Below are positions 1-11,961 of a DNA stretch of 64,000 nt, in pieces; position 1 is the first letter of the stretch, and every line of letters starts with the position of its first letter. The translations under genes and the position numbers were made by a program. Source of the stretch: Sisyra terminalis (lineage: Eukaryota > Arthropoda > Insecta > Neuroptera > Sisyridae); NCBI GenBank assembly GCA_958496175.1, contig OY292277.1, positions 53,517,050 to 53,581,049 on the forward strand. The letters are read 5' to 3'. The notes beneath the pieces are model-generated. The model had not been told where the DNA came from. It saw only the letters and a list, made by a program, of their open reading frames with translations, and did not search any database.

Positions 1-640
1 TCTGGCACTTTATATCCAAATTAAATTTAAATAATCCGCCTCCATGGCACACTACAACTGAAATCCATCCATAGCCCACCAAATTTCGTTTAAATCGATT
101 CGGAAAAAAGTGTTTTCTTCGGCAAAGAGATGAAATAAAATTAAGTGTAAGTGTTTTGTTTTTTTTTTCTGGAGTCTCTAATTTTTGTTCAAAACGATGC
201 ACTTTATTATCCAGATATTAATCACTGATTTGATGAAAGCAAATGTATATTTTATCAGGAAAACACTTGACAGTGGAAATCGGGTGTATTGATTGGAAAT
301 TTCAATTCCAATTCAATTTTTTTTTTTTTGTGGAAAGTGTTTTAGAAATTTTTGTGTGATATGCACAAGAACACTGGATGTGAGCTTTGAAGGAATTCCA
401 CAGAAAAATTTTTTAATGCACTTTTTACTGTTGGTCGATAAATTTCACATGGTAGTAGGTAGTACACATTTAGTTATCACTGATATCGATAAGACGAAGA
501 TTAAACACAAGTGCATGCACTGTTGTATCGTAGTAAGGCATGGATTGATGACAAAAACGTTAGGTTTTTGTTTTTTTTTTTGTTGTTTTGTTTAATTATA
601 CCGACTTGATCACTGTGTATTTTGTGGTATAATAATATAG
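1..640. other. AT-rich non-coding stretch
   Basis: AT-rich DNA with poly-T runs near 150-170 and 317-330. The 100-residue open frame on the plus strand is Phe/Cys-rich and driven by poly-T, so I do not accept it as a gene. No repeat partner or transposon end was recognised. Confidence 0.5.
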
Positions 641-730
641 AAAGAGGCGAAATGGAAATGCAATGTATAGAGAGAATATTGTCCGATGGGATAGTTTGGT
701 GGACACGGCGGCGGTGACGATGACGACAAC

Positions 731-746
731 GGCGGCGGCGGCGGCG
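731..746. repeat. (GGC)n microsatellite
   Basis: Five uninterrupted GGC units plus one base, next to a shorter CGG run at 706-713. They would encode Gly, Ala or Arg/Pro depending on frame. Confidence 0.9.
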
Positions 747-882
747 ATGTGCCTATGCAAGTAGCTCAGTTGGAACTGAGCCGCGAGCTCACAGCACTAG
801 TCACAGCACACTAGGTCGATGCCAATTTCTCTTCCCAACTCGCCAAACACTACTCCAACTACGTACCAACCACATAACACTA

Positions 883-917
883 TTCTTCTTCTTCTTCTTC
901 TTCTTTCTCTTCTTCTT
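883..917. repeat. (TTC)n microsatellite
   Basis: Imperfect TTC/CTT tract on the plus strand. It generates shadow poly-Leu and poly-Arg frames on the two strands. Confidence 0.9.
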
Positions 918-1015
918 ATTCCAAACTCTTCTCTCCACAGAGAACCACTAGTCCCAAACTCTTCCAAAGATGCAATTCCCATACTGCACACAACATGCAA
1001 ATACGCATCCTAAGC

Positions 1016-1961
1016 CTTTTAACCATCATTACATAATCGTATACCAAATACGAACCAATCAAAGAGTGCTTTGCTTTTCTAGAACCAAAGCAGGCCTTAG
1101 CTAAGTACTATAAACATTGGAAAGAAAATTCCGTCAACTGTTTTTTTTCAGATCATATATTGTCAAACAAATGACGGTAGACAATTCACTTCATAGTCAA
1201 AGCTCCAAAACAAATTTCATTTCAATTGTTTTTTTTTTCACTTGTATGGAAATTCGGTTTTTCCGAAAAAAAACGTCCCGTCAATCACCAGTTTAAAATA
1301 GTTTTAGGGGATGCGGGGGATACTTTCTCAACCCCTTACCAAGAGTAAAATTACAAAGTTCCACAAAATTGATACCAATTGCGTCGTTTATTTTGAAAGT
1401 GAGTTAAGTCCATTTCAAGAACTATTCCTATAGTATTATTATTTTTAACTATAGGAACATAGTGTACTAAGAAGGAGGAGGGAATAATTGGCGTTTTTGT
1501 TAAAATCAGTAATTTCTGAAAAGTTAGCAGTTAAATAATTAACATACTTTGATCTAGTTACAAGAACAAGAATCACCATATAAATGGAGTTACACTACTT
1601 TCAAAATAAACAAGTCAATTGTTACCCGAAAGAAAAAAAACAAATGCAAGTTTCACTAGTGTATCTTCAATTGTTTTCAACTTGTTTTCATTCGTATACA
1701 ATTTCAGTCATTTTCAATAAAAACAAAAAAACAAAGGTAAATCTAAAATAATTTTAATTTCGGTACCTTCTTTTATTATGGTTATTCATTTTTTTCAATA
1801 AGGGAAAAACTTTAAAGTTTCACACAAGTCTCGTAGGTATACTGAAAAAAAAAATGAACGACAGCATTGATACGTAAAACTTGCATTTGTTTTTGTTAGG
1901 CATTTAAAGTCTTTATGAGGAACTTGAAAGTTTTTCCTTCACACAAGTTGTTATTCACACA
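1016..1961. other. AT-rich non-coding stretch
   Basis: No open frame of interest and no recognisable transposon end. Poly-A/T runs are common. Nothing else is supported here. Confidence 0.45.
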
Positions 1962-2343
1962 AGTTGAACTAAAGAGAAATTTTAATATTTTTTCAATTTT
2001 TTGACGCAACCATCAATTTTATGAGAAAATTTTATAGGACATTTTTTGTAGAGCACTTTTTTTCCTATAACTTATCTCTATAAAAGTTTTTGATATTGTT
2101 CACAGGTCCTAAGTTATTTGCATTAAACTGCAAATTCCCTGCATTATTATATTTTTAACATAAAAATTATTTTTTTATTTTAATTAAATAACTTAGGAAC
2201 TGTGAAAAATATCAAAAACTTTTATAGAGATAAGTTATAGGAAAAAAAGTGCTCTACAAAAAATGTCCAGTACAGTTTTCTCATAAAATTGATGGTTGCG
2301 TCAAAAAATTGAAAAAATATTAAAATTTCTTTTTAGTTCAACT
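1962..2343. repeat. Inverted repeat, 158-bp arms, 66-nt loop
   Basis: The left arm 1962-2119 and right arm 2186-2343 are near-perfect reverse complements, from AGTTGAACT at the left edge to AGTTCAACT at the right edge. The arms share blocks such as GTAGAGCAC/GTGCTCTAC and the AAGTTATTT/AAATAACTT inner edge. A transcript would fold into a long hairpin. No target-site duplication was seen at the edges, so I cannot say whether this is a foldback element or a local inverted duplication. The right arm is also the first part of the 517-bp tandem repeat that follows. Confidence 0.85.
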
Positions 2344-3154
2344 ATGACCTCGAATAACTTTTGAAGGAATAAATATATCAAAAACTTGTCGGAGACCTTT
2401 TTTGTAGATCGTTCAATTTTCTACGAGAATATAGCTTGGTCATTCCGAAATATTGTCACCAACGTGAGCAGTAAAATTCCCAAGTGCAAGAGAATATTGT
2501 TCCCATATTATTTAAATGGAAAATCGAAATTTGCGATGCGGTACCTTTTAATATTAGTATTAAGAGCTTAAACTTTCACAATTTTTTTTTGGTCATTCCC
2601 AACAATATTTTCGATATAATTAAGAAAAAAAATCCATCATTTTTTTTCACATTTAGGTATATAAGATAAGTTATTTGCATTAAATTTTTTTTTATTTTAA
2701 TTAAATAACTTAGGACCTGTGAGAAATATCAAAAACTTTTATAGAGATAAGTTATAGAAAGAAAAGTGCTCTACAAAAAATGTCCTATAAAATTTTCTCA
2801 TAAAATTAATGCGTTAAAAAATTGAAAAAATATTAAAATTTCTCTTTAGTTCAACTTTGATCTCGAATAACTTTTGAAGGAATAAATATATCAAAAACTT
2901 GTTCCAGACCTTTTTTGTAGATCGTTCAATTTCCTACAAGAATATACCTCGGTCATTCCGAAATATTATCACCGACGTCAGCTATAAAATTCCAAAGTGC
3001 AAGAGAATATTGTTCCCATGTTATTTCAATGAAAAATCGAAATTTGCGATGCGGTCCCTCTTAATATTAATATTAAGAGCTTAAACTTTCACAGGATTTT
3101 TTTTTGTTGTCATTCCCAACAATGTTTTCGATATAATTAAGAAAAAAAAATCAG
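2182..3154. repeat. 517-bp tandem duplication, two copies
   Basis: Copy 1 begins at 2182 (AATTAAATAACTTAGGA) and copy 2 at 2699 with the same start. The two then match through TTTTTTGTAGATCGTTCAAT (2398 and 2917), the block with GCAAGAGAATATTGTTCCCA, and an end with CGATATAATTAAGAAAAA. Copy 2 is slightly shorter. The 61-residue frames in the two copies are similar only because the DNA is duplicated; they lack introns, starts or domains and are probably not genes. Confidence 0.85.
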
Positions 3155-3600
3155 TCTAATACATATACTTTACCATCGTTACATATTTGAGAACAACTTG
3201 TCTTTGTTAAATTATAAGAATATCATAAAATGGAAAAGGGTCAAAAACAACCTTAAAACTTTTGTCATTTGTTGACCAATATTGGTCGCAAAACTGAAGA
3301 ATAATTGTTTAGATTTAAATCAATCAGTCTAATATGTATAGTTTTCGAGGGATGAAAGCTAACTTATTGGCCAACTTTTACTACATGGAAATCATAAACA
3401 AGAACGATAAATTTCCAAAAAAAATATAAATATAATGGCGTAATTTTTATGGAACTTTGTTACTGTCAATCAAATCCGTTGAATTTTATCAAATTTATTT
3501 ATAAAACACTTAAACCAAAATGACAGCTTCGATTTTTAGTTTCGGAAAGCATTTGGCTAAAATAAGAATACGAGAATTCAGACAATCTGCGATTATTGTT
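3155..3600. other. AT-rich non-coding stretch
   Basis: Unique-looking AT-rich sequence. Nothing recognisable. Confidence 0.4.
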
Positions 3601-3850
3601 TGAAATATTTAGGTGGCAGTCTACCTTAAGTATATGAGTACCTTGTATTCCGGCGTGTAATATAATCTTTTATACGGAGGTAACTCCCTTTCGGCGAACC
3701 GTAATAACCGTACGCCGAGAAACAGTTCCAGGTAGTTTGCATTTGGCAAAAAGTACCGTTTTCCAAGGGCTTTTATTGCAGGGTGGGAACTGAATAAAAT
3801 GCCATGAAATCCCACCCTCACTTCGACAAACAAACATGCATTTCTGGCTT
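3600..3850. other. Small GC-richer segment with short hairpin
   Basis: A minus frame of 70 residues (3621-3833) spans this segment but matches no family I recognise. The right part has a perfect 9-bp stem, AGGGTGGGA at 3780-3788 and TCCCACCCT at 3810-3818, with a 21-nt loop. The higher GC and sharp boundaries suggest an old transposon fragment or a conserved element; I cannot decide. Confidence 0.3.
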
Positions 3851-6391
3851 CATTCCACCAAAAAAAAAATCGTTACGAATACTTAAAATTTTTACCGAAG
3901 TTTGCATGTCAACAATGAATTTCAAACTTTCAACAATTACCGATACATTATTCAATAGAGTCAAAAACCCGTTTTTTTTTTCTTCGTAATGTTATTATTG
4001 AAATGTTAAAATAATAATTAAAATGTTTAATTTCCCATCCGAACAACCAGATGTTTTTCTTCGGCTCTTCCTTACGTGTCTACCAGCCACACAGGTAAAT
4101 CTGCCATATGGATGATTTAGATAATTAGGTGAAAAAAAAAATTATAGGCTTTGATTGGTCGATCGTTTTATACACTTTTTTTTATATTATATTGTACACA
4201 TAATACAAATATTATATTTCCTGTTATAGACAAATTGGAGGCGGAATTCAAAAGACCTCCTCAAAATTTGAAACCTTTTCATCGATTTTTTCAAATTTCT
4301 ATTTGTTGATCATCGACCAAAGAGAATCGACCCCTAACGGTACCTTTCACCGATATTTTAGACAAGAATACATTATATATTTTTTTTTATAAAAAAATTC
4401 AAAAAGTGCACCGGCTGTTGTCCTCCTTGATGCACTTCCAATTCATCAAATGGACCAATTGTAAGTATCTCTGATTTTGGTTCATTTTCATGAACTATTT
4501 CTTAAATTATTTGTTTCAGGAAAAAGATATTGAGGACCTAAATATTAGATCATTTGAAAACGGATTACGTACAAAAATTATGATAAATTATGATAAAATT
4601 TCAATCAAAAAGCATTTTTTAATTCAGTAACCGATAAACTATGCAAGTATATTTCTACTAAACAATATAAACACTTAAAATAACATAAATCCTTGATTAT
4701 TTTCAGAGTATTTAACAAGGATTTCTCCGTAAAAAGAACCTAGCAACTTGACACCTGTAAATCCTTTAAAATTTGAGAATTGGACCAAGAAGCTGCGATT
4801 TGATTCACCAATGGACCAACTACGTTAATCAAGTCCAATCAGAAATATCAATCCTGGTAATATCTCGATTATATTTCAAGTTGCACAAAAACTAAACAAT
4901 ATTTAAAACACGTGTCTGGAAATGTCTATAATTTCCGCAAGAGTGTCGTATTCCGTGACTCGTAGGCGTTCTTATCGGCTTATTTATATGTTAATTTGTG
5001 ATAAAACTAACTACGAATAACAATAAACAAACAATGATTAAAATTATTAATTACATTAGCGAATATTTTTGCTTTATCACACCAAATACTTGGAGCATTC
5101 GAAGAAAATGTATTTCCAACCGCCAAAACGATATTTGAGACTCAAAAAAAATAAAATCGAGTCTCACCCCCCATTGGGGGTGGAAAATAGTAAAATTTAT
5201 CCACTAAAGCATCAATGGAGCACTAGGTATGAACTATAAATGGAAAAAGATAAAATCAAAATTGTGAAGAGAAGTTAACGAACGTTATTTGTCGCAAGTG
5301 GGATTGATGCACTTTAAATCGAAATTATCTGATGGAACATTGAAATCCTGTGGATTTAACCTCTGTCACTGCATATCCTGGATTCAATTCTGCCAAGTTT
5401 GAACACCGGCTGTTTGTTATCATCCAATGAAAATACAAAGGACTTGAAATTATCTTGTGGGATAACATAAAATCGGAGCATTTTTTTTTCGCCCAATGTG
5501 TTTTAGATTTGCATCTGAAGTTATGTATAATAAAATATGGTCAGTTTTAGGGTCAATACCCTTTGAGACCGGCACAAATTTGTCAAAGAACTAATAAAGT
5601 TTTATTTTTTTCTCGCAGGTAAAAAGAATTTTGTGTGAGAGAAAAAGAGAGACACATTGGAATGGTCGATGAGTCAATGAAGTGGTATTGGGTATGCAAT
5701 CCTTTTCCGGAGCAGGATATTGAGATGCAACAAAAATGATCTTCTCTAATGAAAGTTACCTCAGGTAATTGGTAATTTTTTAAATTGAAAATACAGTTAT
5801 CTTTGATGATTTCATAACTTCTTTTTAGAAGGATTTTAAAATGAAAACTCAAGTCGGATTTTAATTTAGACTTATGACCAAATAAACTGAATAATTTGGG
5901 AGGAAAATCGCTGAGGAAATGTTTAAATTTTGAAGCAAATTGTAAATAAGTTATAAATATTAACTTATGATGGAATATTACATTTTTTTTTTGACTTTGG
6001 TGCATGAAAAAGGTGATAAATCAATGAAGTGGTTTTGGATTTAGAATTAAACATGTTATCTTAAAATTTTTACAAGAAAATTTAAGATACAAAGCAATGA
6101 CATGACCTACGCAAATTAATTTAGTAATATTATGATTATTTTAACTAGGATTTCTAGTTCTGGATGGATACATAGTTGGGAGTTTTGGCTAAAAGGTCTA
6201 CTAATTGGCAGACTTAGAAACATTAAAACGTATACCAGAATTTAAAAAAAATTAGGAACTACAGTATAAAGGTGATCAATTTTAACTTTTCCTTCAATTC
6301 TACAAATGTAATTTATTTTTTTCTTCCGGAATGACATCAACTTATAAAAATCTAATCATTCTTTTGTAAATCTACAGATAAAGTGGCAAAT
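3851..6391. other. AT-rich non-coding stretch
   Basis: No supported gene. The 140-residue minus frame at 5583-6005 is low in complexity and Phe/Lys/Ser-rich. The phrase TCAATGAAGTGG occurs at about 5673 and 6022, hinting at a very diverged duplication of about 350 bp, but I could not extend the match. Confidence 0.4.
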
Positions 6392-7860
6392 TTTCTCGTT
6401 TTTAGTTCAGTTACCAAAATGTGGATCTACCAAAGCATTTGCTTTGGAAAGTATGAAAAATAGTTTCCAAGTCTTCAAAGATATGTAATCTTTTTGTTAT
6501 TATATGTCGCTTAAAATCCTATTTTCTTAACATTTTACTATATCAATGACTAAATAATTAATTCATTAATTATTTTGTCTAAACTATTTTGTCACAAACG
6601 AAACTAATTCTTCCACCAAACCTCGACGAACGATTTTTCATTGATTGGCAAAAAAAATTTGGAAAAATTCAAACTTTACAATTTTGTTAACCAATAGGGT
6701 TTTTGGGGGTTCATTGGGGACATGGAGAACAAGGGATATTAGTCCCTGAAATTCAAATAGTCGGAAAGTACCTAGTTTGTCGATTTGCCCAGCTACTTGG
6801 TCATATAAAGAGCTAAAGTAGGGACCCAGGAAATAAAATAAGCTTTGATATTCAATTAATATCTTCCTAAGAAACGCAGTTAAATAAAATAAAAGATAAT
6901 TTATAAATTTAAACATAAAAATACATTTTTGATAACACTGTGATCTTTTATTCGGATTTCTTATGTACTTAAGTTTGAAATTCTGGCTAATTGGGTAATG
7001 AATTTTCCGACCAAAAACACTAAAAGAATATATCAAAATCTTAAAAATTCAGAAACAATAATAAATCGGTAATATAATAAGTTTTGAGACTCAATTAAGT
7101 TCTTCCTAGAAAACGTAATTTAATAAACTAATTTTCTCTTTTTTAGTTCAGTTACCAAACTGTGGTCCTACCAAAGCATTTGCTGGGTCCGAAAGTATGG
7201 AAAATATTTTCCAAGTCTTCAAAGATATGTAATCTTTGTGTTATTATATGTCACTAAAAACCCTATTTTCTTAACATTTTATTATTGTAATGACTTAATA
7301 ATTAATTCATTAATTACAACTAAACTATTTTGTCACAAACAAAACTAATTCTTCCATCAAACCTCTACGGACGATTTCTCATTGATTGGCAAAAAAAAAT
7401 TTGGAAAAATCAAAACTTTACAATTTTGTTTGCTAATAGGGCTTATAGGGTTTTTGGGGGTTCATTGGGGACATGGAGAACAGGGGATATTATTCCCTGG
7501 AATTCAAATAGTCGAAAAGTACCTAGTTTGTCGATTTGCCCAGCTAAAGAGCTACAGTAGGGACTAAAAAAATATAATAAGTTTTGAAACTCAATTAATC
7601 TCTTCCTAGAAAACTCAGTTTAATAAAATAAAAGAAAATTGATAAATTTTGACTTCAAAATATAGAAACTGTGGATAATACTGTGACCATCTTTTACTTG
7701 GGTTTCTTATGTATTTAAGTTAAGAATTCTGGCTTATTGGGTAACGAATTTGCCGCCCAAAAACACTAAGAGAATATCAAAATCTTAAAAATTCAGAAGC
7801 ACTAATTATTAGGTAATAAACCTTAACATTTTCATGTATTCTAAATTGAAATTTGTGTTT
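6392..7860. repeat. 741-bp tandem duplication with two outlying fragments
   Basis: The landmark TTTAGTTCAG starts at 6401 and 7142, a spacing of 741 bp. Both copies continue with TTACCAAA(A/C)TGTGG, AAAGCATTTGCT and GGACATGGAGAACA. Related but shorter matches begin at about 7941 and 8911 (TTTAGATCAG, TTTAGTTTAG followed by CTACCAAA), so the family was once larger. Each landmark looks like a pyrimidine-rich tract ending in CAG. The 76-residue plus frame at 7330-7560 lies in copy 2; the equivalent frame is broken in copy 1, which argues against coding. Confidence 0.8.
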
Positions 7861-8117
7861 TTCTTCTGGCTTTGTATCGATTTACAAAAATTCAATATTT
7901 TCTTTGAAATATTTCAGCTAAAATGACTAATTATCTCTGTTTTAGATCAGCTACCAAATGTGATTCCGCCAAAATAAATTGAGGGTGTTTTATATAAGGT
8001 TTTTCCAAAGATTTTATTGGATTTTTTTCAAGCAAATTGAATTTTTTAGATCTATGAATCAAATTTTTCTTAAGTCTTTTGTAGATTAAAAAGAAAAATA
8101 TTCGGAAATTAATCAGG

Positions 8118-8345
8118 TAAATCGGTGAAAATATTCAGAGGACTAGGATCAAATAATAATCAGTCAAAACTCTTTATTACATTTGTATTTACTATTTGTA
8201 CTTTTTGTATTAATAAAAAATTGGCTATGATATTTCAGAACGCCTGAGGAAGGCTCAATAACCGGGCCGAAACGTCGTGCATGTAATAAATAGTTTTGAC
8301 TGATTATTATTTGATTCTAGTCCTCTGAATATTTTTACCAATTTA
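8118..8345. mobile_element. Palindromic Penelope-like/retrozyme-type element
   Basis: Arms 8118-8182 and 8281-8345 are near-perfect reverse complements (core CAGTCAAAACT against AGTTTTGACTG). The roughly 100-nt loop holds a hammerhead-like ribozyme core on the plus strand. Penelope-like elements and retrozymes are known to carry hammerhead motifs in their terminal repeats, and Penelope LTRs are often inverted. No reverse transcriptase or GIY-YIG coding sequence is present, so this would be a terminal or non-autonomous remnant. Confidence 0.6.
8241..8280 (+). ncRNA. Hammerhead-like ribozyme core
   Basis: CTGAGGA at 8244-8250 fits the CUGANGA box. Helix II can form from GGCTC (8252-8256) with GGGCC (8264-8268), including one G-U pair. 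GAA follows at 8269-8271. Helix III is a 2-bp self-complementary ACGT (8272-8275) and the cleavage nucleotide is C8276. Helix I is short: GTG after the cleavage site with CGC before the box. An extra A sits between A9 and helix II, a departure from the minimal consensus seen in all three copies in this window. Short palindromic helix III is the form known from retroelement hammerheads, which often act as dimers. Confidence 0.5.
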
Positions 8346-10089
8346 TCATCATCGAGGATCTGAAACCCTACAATAAATTAGTCAGGTAGTTGATAAATTT
8401 TTTTGTAAAAATGATGCACCATTTTCAATAATACTATAATTTCTTTTTACTTGAATTTCCGAATGAAAATTCTGGGTTACAATAAAACTTTTTAGTGGTA
8501 AAAATGTGGCTTTCAGATCCAAAGTCATGTGTTGATTCGATGGAGGATATCACCAACGTTTAGGACGTAATATACTCCGAAATTTTTGAACACTTTCCGA
8601 AACAATTTCGAAATATATTATGCTATAAAGATGCCTTCCGGAGAGGTTGCAAAGGACCCGAAAACCACAGCTTTTTCCCTAGAGACCATGAATTATATTA
8701 AACCATAAGTTTTGGGTGTTATAGATCAATGGGTTCTAATTTTTTTACCAATCAAAAAATGCTAAAATGGTATTGGAACTTAAAAAATTGCGAAGCAACA
8801 AAAAATAGGACATAAAATTTAATTTTCTTGTCCCGAAGTTGATATATTTCTTTCTTTGAACAATTTAATCTTTTCTTTGAAAGTCGTTAATTTATAAAAT
8901 GGGATTTAATTTTAGTTTAGCTACCAAAATGTGGATCTACCAAAAATACAGAAGATATTATATTAAATATTATAAAATAAAAGTAAATCCATACTTGACT
9001 ATTCTAATTAAAAAGTCCATTAATTTAAAATTAAAAAAAATGAGCCAGAGTTGAGCCAATTGCATTGGTCATTTAAGACAATAATTTCAGTTGTATTAAT
9101 CAATTTTTGATTACAATTTAATTAGAACAAAAAAGATGGAAAATAATAAACTAATATATTTCAATATTATCTTTATAGATCAGAGTTTGATTCATAGATC
9201 CTTCAAAAGTTCAACAATTTTTCAAGGAAAATACCTGTTTTACGAAGAAATTATATTTGGGATAAAAACTTCCAATAAAATCGTCAGATGGAAGAAAAAT
9301 CAGTGACTTACCTGAAAAAAAAGAAAAGAAAAAGTTAGTTTTTTGCTTAAAATTACCAAAAATTTAAAAATAATAACTTTTCGATTTGTTTTTAGGTTCC
9401 AAAAAAATATTTGTAACCAATTTCCAACGGCAATAATTCACGGAAAATGACCGAAATATACTGAAGAAGGAAACCATTTTTCTCAAGTTGAATCAATACC
9501 GAAGATAACAAAGATATTTTAGACGAAAATTTTTGATGGGAACACCAAAATTTCTTGATAATAGATGGCGCGTCCCTGCTTACATACTAGAGTAGCGGTT
9601 TTGCAACCATTTTAGTGGTAAAATCTATTGTTAATGCGGAAATCTATGTATTACGGCATAGTTATCCATAATTCCTCAGTATAATACTAATGAATGACGT
9701 GAACGACGATATTTTCACAAACAAACCAACATCTTACCATTTGCAATTGTTAGAAACTGCAAACATATTACATATCTATATATATCCAGCTAATATTATA
9801 ATCGAAGAAATTCGCTAATGGAAACTTGCCATGCAAATGCTTAACTAACGTGACTTTATCAACATTATTATTCATATTACAGCATAAACGTAATGGAAGC
9901 ATTGATTTCAGATTCTGATTATAAATGCATTTCTGCATATATGCATAAACCTCAAGATTTAGTGGATGTATTCAACAAAGCCATTATCTAAGTAATATAT
10001 TGAGAAAAAAAAATAAACGGAAAAGATTGTATTACATACAAGAAACATTGCTATAAAATTATCAATTTAATTTTTTTAGTTTTAAAGAC
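8346..10089. other. AT-rich non-coding stretch
   Basis: No gene supported. It contains the outlying repeat fragment near 8911 and one AGATGGCGCG word at 9563-9572, which resembles an insect CTCF core. Nothing else recognised. Confidence 0.4.
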
Positions 10090-10200
10090 TTAGTTAGTTA
10101 CCAACTCTCCAGTTTTAGTGCGGAGACTCCAGAAAAATAATGTTTTCTTCGGACTCCAGTTTACAAAAATAATCTCCGAACTTTTTTACTTTTATGAAAA

Positions 10201-11589
10201 ACTAGCTGATTCCCGCGACTTCGTCTGCGTAACGTATTTTATTTTTCTTATTCTTTTACGAAAAAAATAATCATACTACATCATACATCAAATAAAAAAT
10301 ATCGCCAAGTTCAATAAATTCGGTCTTAATTATGACTAAAAAAAGTCGAAAGTTATCAAAATAACCCCATCTCCCTATTTCGATTCCCGAATGAACCTTT
10401 TTCCAAAAACTATTACACTATTGCACTGTACAACACAACCGCGAAATTGAAATTTGTACAATTGCACGAAACCCAGTTCTTCCATAATCATGTATTACCA
10501 TTGTGGATCTTTAAACATATTATTGAAATATCTGAATTTCAAATATATAATTAAACCATATTGGATAGTCCAGAGTTCATCATACACCATTTTGCGCATG
10601 CCTTTTGCTCTGGAAGAGGATTTTAAATTTCTTTTATCATTATGATGATATGATTATATATTATTTATCATTATGATGATTTCTGGCTGGAATTGCGAAC
10701 TTTTTTCGTGGTCCCTTTCACGCACTTGCAAATAAAAGATATTGTGCCCCCCCCCCAAGAAAAAAATCCTGAATCCGCCCTTGTCTGTTAGGGTAGGAAT
10801 TTTCAAAAAAAAAAATCTTATCACATGCCTACTTCCTATAAGGAATACATCGAATATTAAAATTTCATCAGTCAGAGGAGAAATACACCATTTTATACAC
10901 CACGGTTTTAAAAACGTTTTTATTTTAAGCTTTATCACTATTATTATTATTAGTAGTATTACTATTACATTTTTTTCGTTAATATTTCCTTACTGAGCAA
11001 CCCTAAGGATCTATTTACAACAACTTTGTAAAAAAAAAAGTTTACTATCAGATTATTATCTATAAAAACATTTTTATTTCAAAAAGGCAATTTTTTGTAC
11101 TTTAAATTAAACTACTGTGCTTTTTAATAGTTCAACTGAAAAGATTAATACAGATCATTTTTTAACTTTTAAATACCTTTTCAATGATATATAACTCGCC
11201 TATCTAAAGTAAAATTTTTTTTTCATCCCTCAGTTTTTACGTAGGGGATATATTCCCTTATTATTTTTAAGGAATGATAAATAGCCTAACGTGTGTGGGT
11301 AATTGTGTTGTATCTTAGTATAAAGTTTCATTAAATTCGGTTGTTCCGTTCTTTAGTTAAATTGCCAGCGCACGCGATGTAAGAAAGTTTTTTGGTAATT
11401 TTTTCACACATTATTGGAGTTTTAGTATTGATCCCTAACTTTTTTGGAAAATTGAATATAGCCTATGTTCACCGGAAATAGTGTAGGTTCCCAACAGTGA
11501 AAGAATTTTTAAAATCGATCAGGTAGTTGCGGAGCCTATTCAAAGCAAACAAACAATCAAATCTTTCCTCTTTATAATAATAGATAGAT
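10201..11589 (+). mobile_element. RTE-type LINE 3' region remnant
   Basis: The left edge ACTAGCTGATTCCCGCGACT and the right tail, with CAAACAAACAATCAAATCTT followed by TCCTCTTTATAATAATAG, have the look of RTE-clade non-LTR elements common in insects; this family assignment is from memory. Inside the tail are phrases such as AGCCTATGTTCACC and AATCGATCAGGTAGTTG, also typical of these tails. No reverse transcriptase frame remains. The middle is interrupted by a hAT-type fragment at 10680-10783 and by AT-rich filler, so the element is old and broken. Confidence 0.55.
10680..10783 (+). mobile_element. hAT-type element, one end only
   Basis: This 104-bp stretch closely matches 62728-62827, sharing TTCTGG, ATTGCGAA, TTTTTCGTG, CACG, TTGCAAAT, ATTGTG, a C run and the end AATCCTGAATCCGCCCTTG. 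In the 62.8-kb copy the end is the right terminus of an element whose left terminus is CAAGG(T/G)CGGATT. The left terminus was not found here, so this is a truncated copy inside the RTE remnant. The following 8 bases, TCTGTTAG, would be the target duplication, but no partner was found. Confidence 0.6.
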
Positions 11590-11961
11590 TACAGTGTTAT
11601 TTTTCTGTCGCAACAATAGGATTAGCAACTCTCCAATTTTCACCCGGAGTTTCCAGAAAATATAAAATTTCTCTGAACTCCAGTTACCAAAAATCTCCAC
11701 GTTTTTCGATTTTATAAGAAAAGAAACAAGTTTTTTCACTATCCTCCTGTGATAACAATTGATATTATAGTCAAAAAATGTATATACTTATTATATTCAG
11801 AATATAGACTAAACTAGTAAAGCTTGTGAACGTTATAATTATGAATACTTGCTTAGTTCATAAATTTTTTTTTCAATCTACTTTCATATTGAATACATAC
11901 AACTCTCCGGATTTAGTGATACGATCTCCGGATTTTCTGTAATTTAAAGTTGGTAACCCTA

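Larger units (their letters stand above)
680..1015. other. GC-rich island with trinucleotide repeats
   Basis: This stretch is much richer in G, C and CpG than its surroundings. It has imperfect (GGC)n at 706-746, a perfect 8-bp inverted repeat with 2-nt spacer at 764-781 (GCTCAGTT/AACTGAGC), and (TTC)n at 883-917. One plus frame is open from 695 to a TAG at 812-814; it starts with Gly/Asp runs and continues VPMQVAQLELSRELTALVTA. A minus frame over the same bases gives Pro/Ser runs. Neither has an ATG placed as a start or a convincing polypyrimidine-AG acceptor. Composition suggests a UTR, promoter or small exon of a neighbouring gene. TCAGTT at 766-771 resembles an arthropod initiator, but no matching TATA or DPE is present. 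Confidence 0.4.
10090..11961. repeat. Dispersed AACTCTCC repeat flanking the RTE remnant
   Basis: Related phrases occur at about 10096 (TTACCAACTCTCC), 11625 (TTAGCAACTCTCC), 11900 (ACAACTCTCCGG) and, inverted, about 11950 (AAAGTTGGTAACCCT). The first two continue in parallel with a CGGAG..CCAGAAAA block, so the RTE remnant lies between two direct copies. The copy at about 11617 and the inverted end at 11961 could be terminal repeats of one small element of about 345 bp. No target duplication is clear. Confidence 0.4.

Noticed and set aside
5583..6005. 140-residue minus frame, the second longest in the window
   Set aside because: Low complexity, AT-driven, no recognisable family and no splice or start support.
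7330..7560. 76-residue plus frame as a possible gene
   Set aside because: The 741-bp duplicate copy at 6.6 kb has the same DNA with the frame broken, and no family is recognised.
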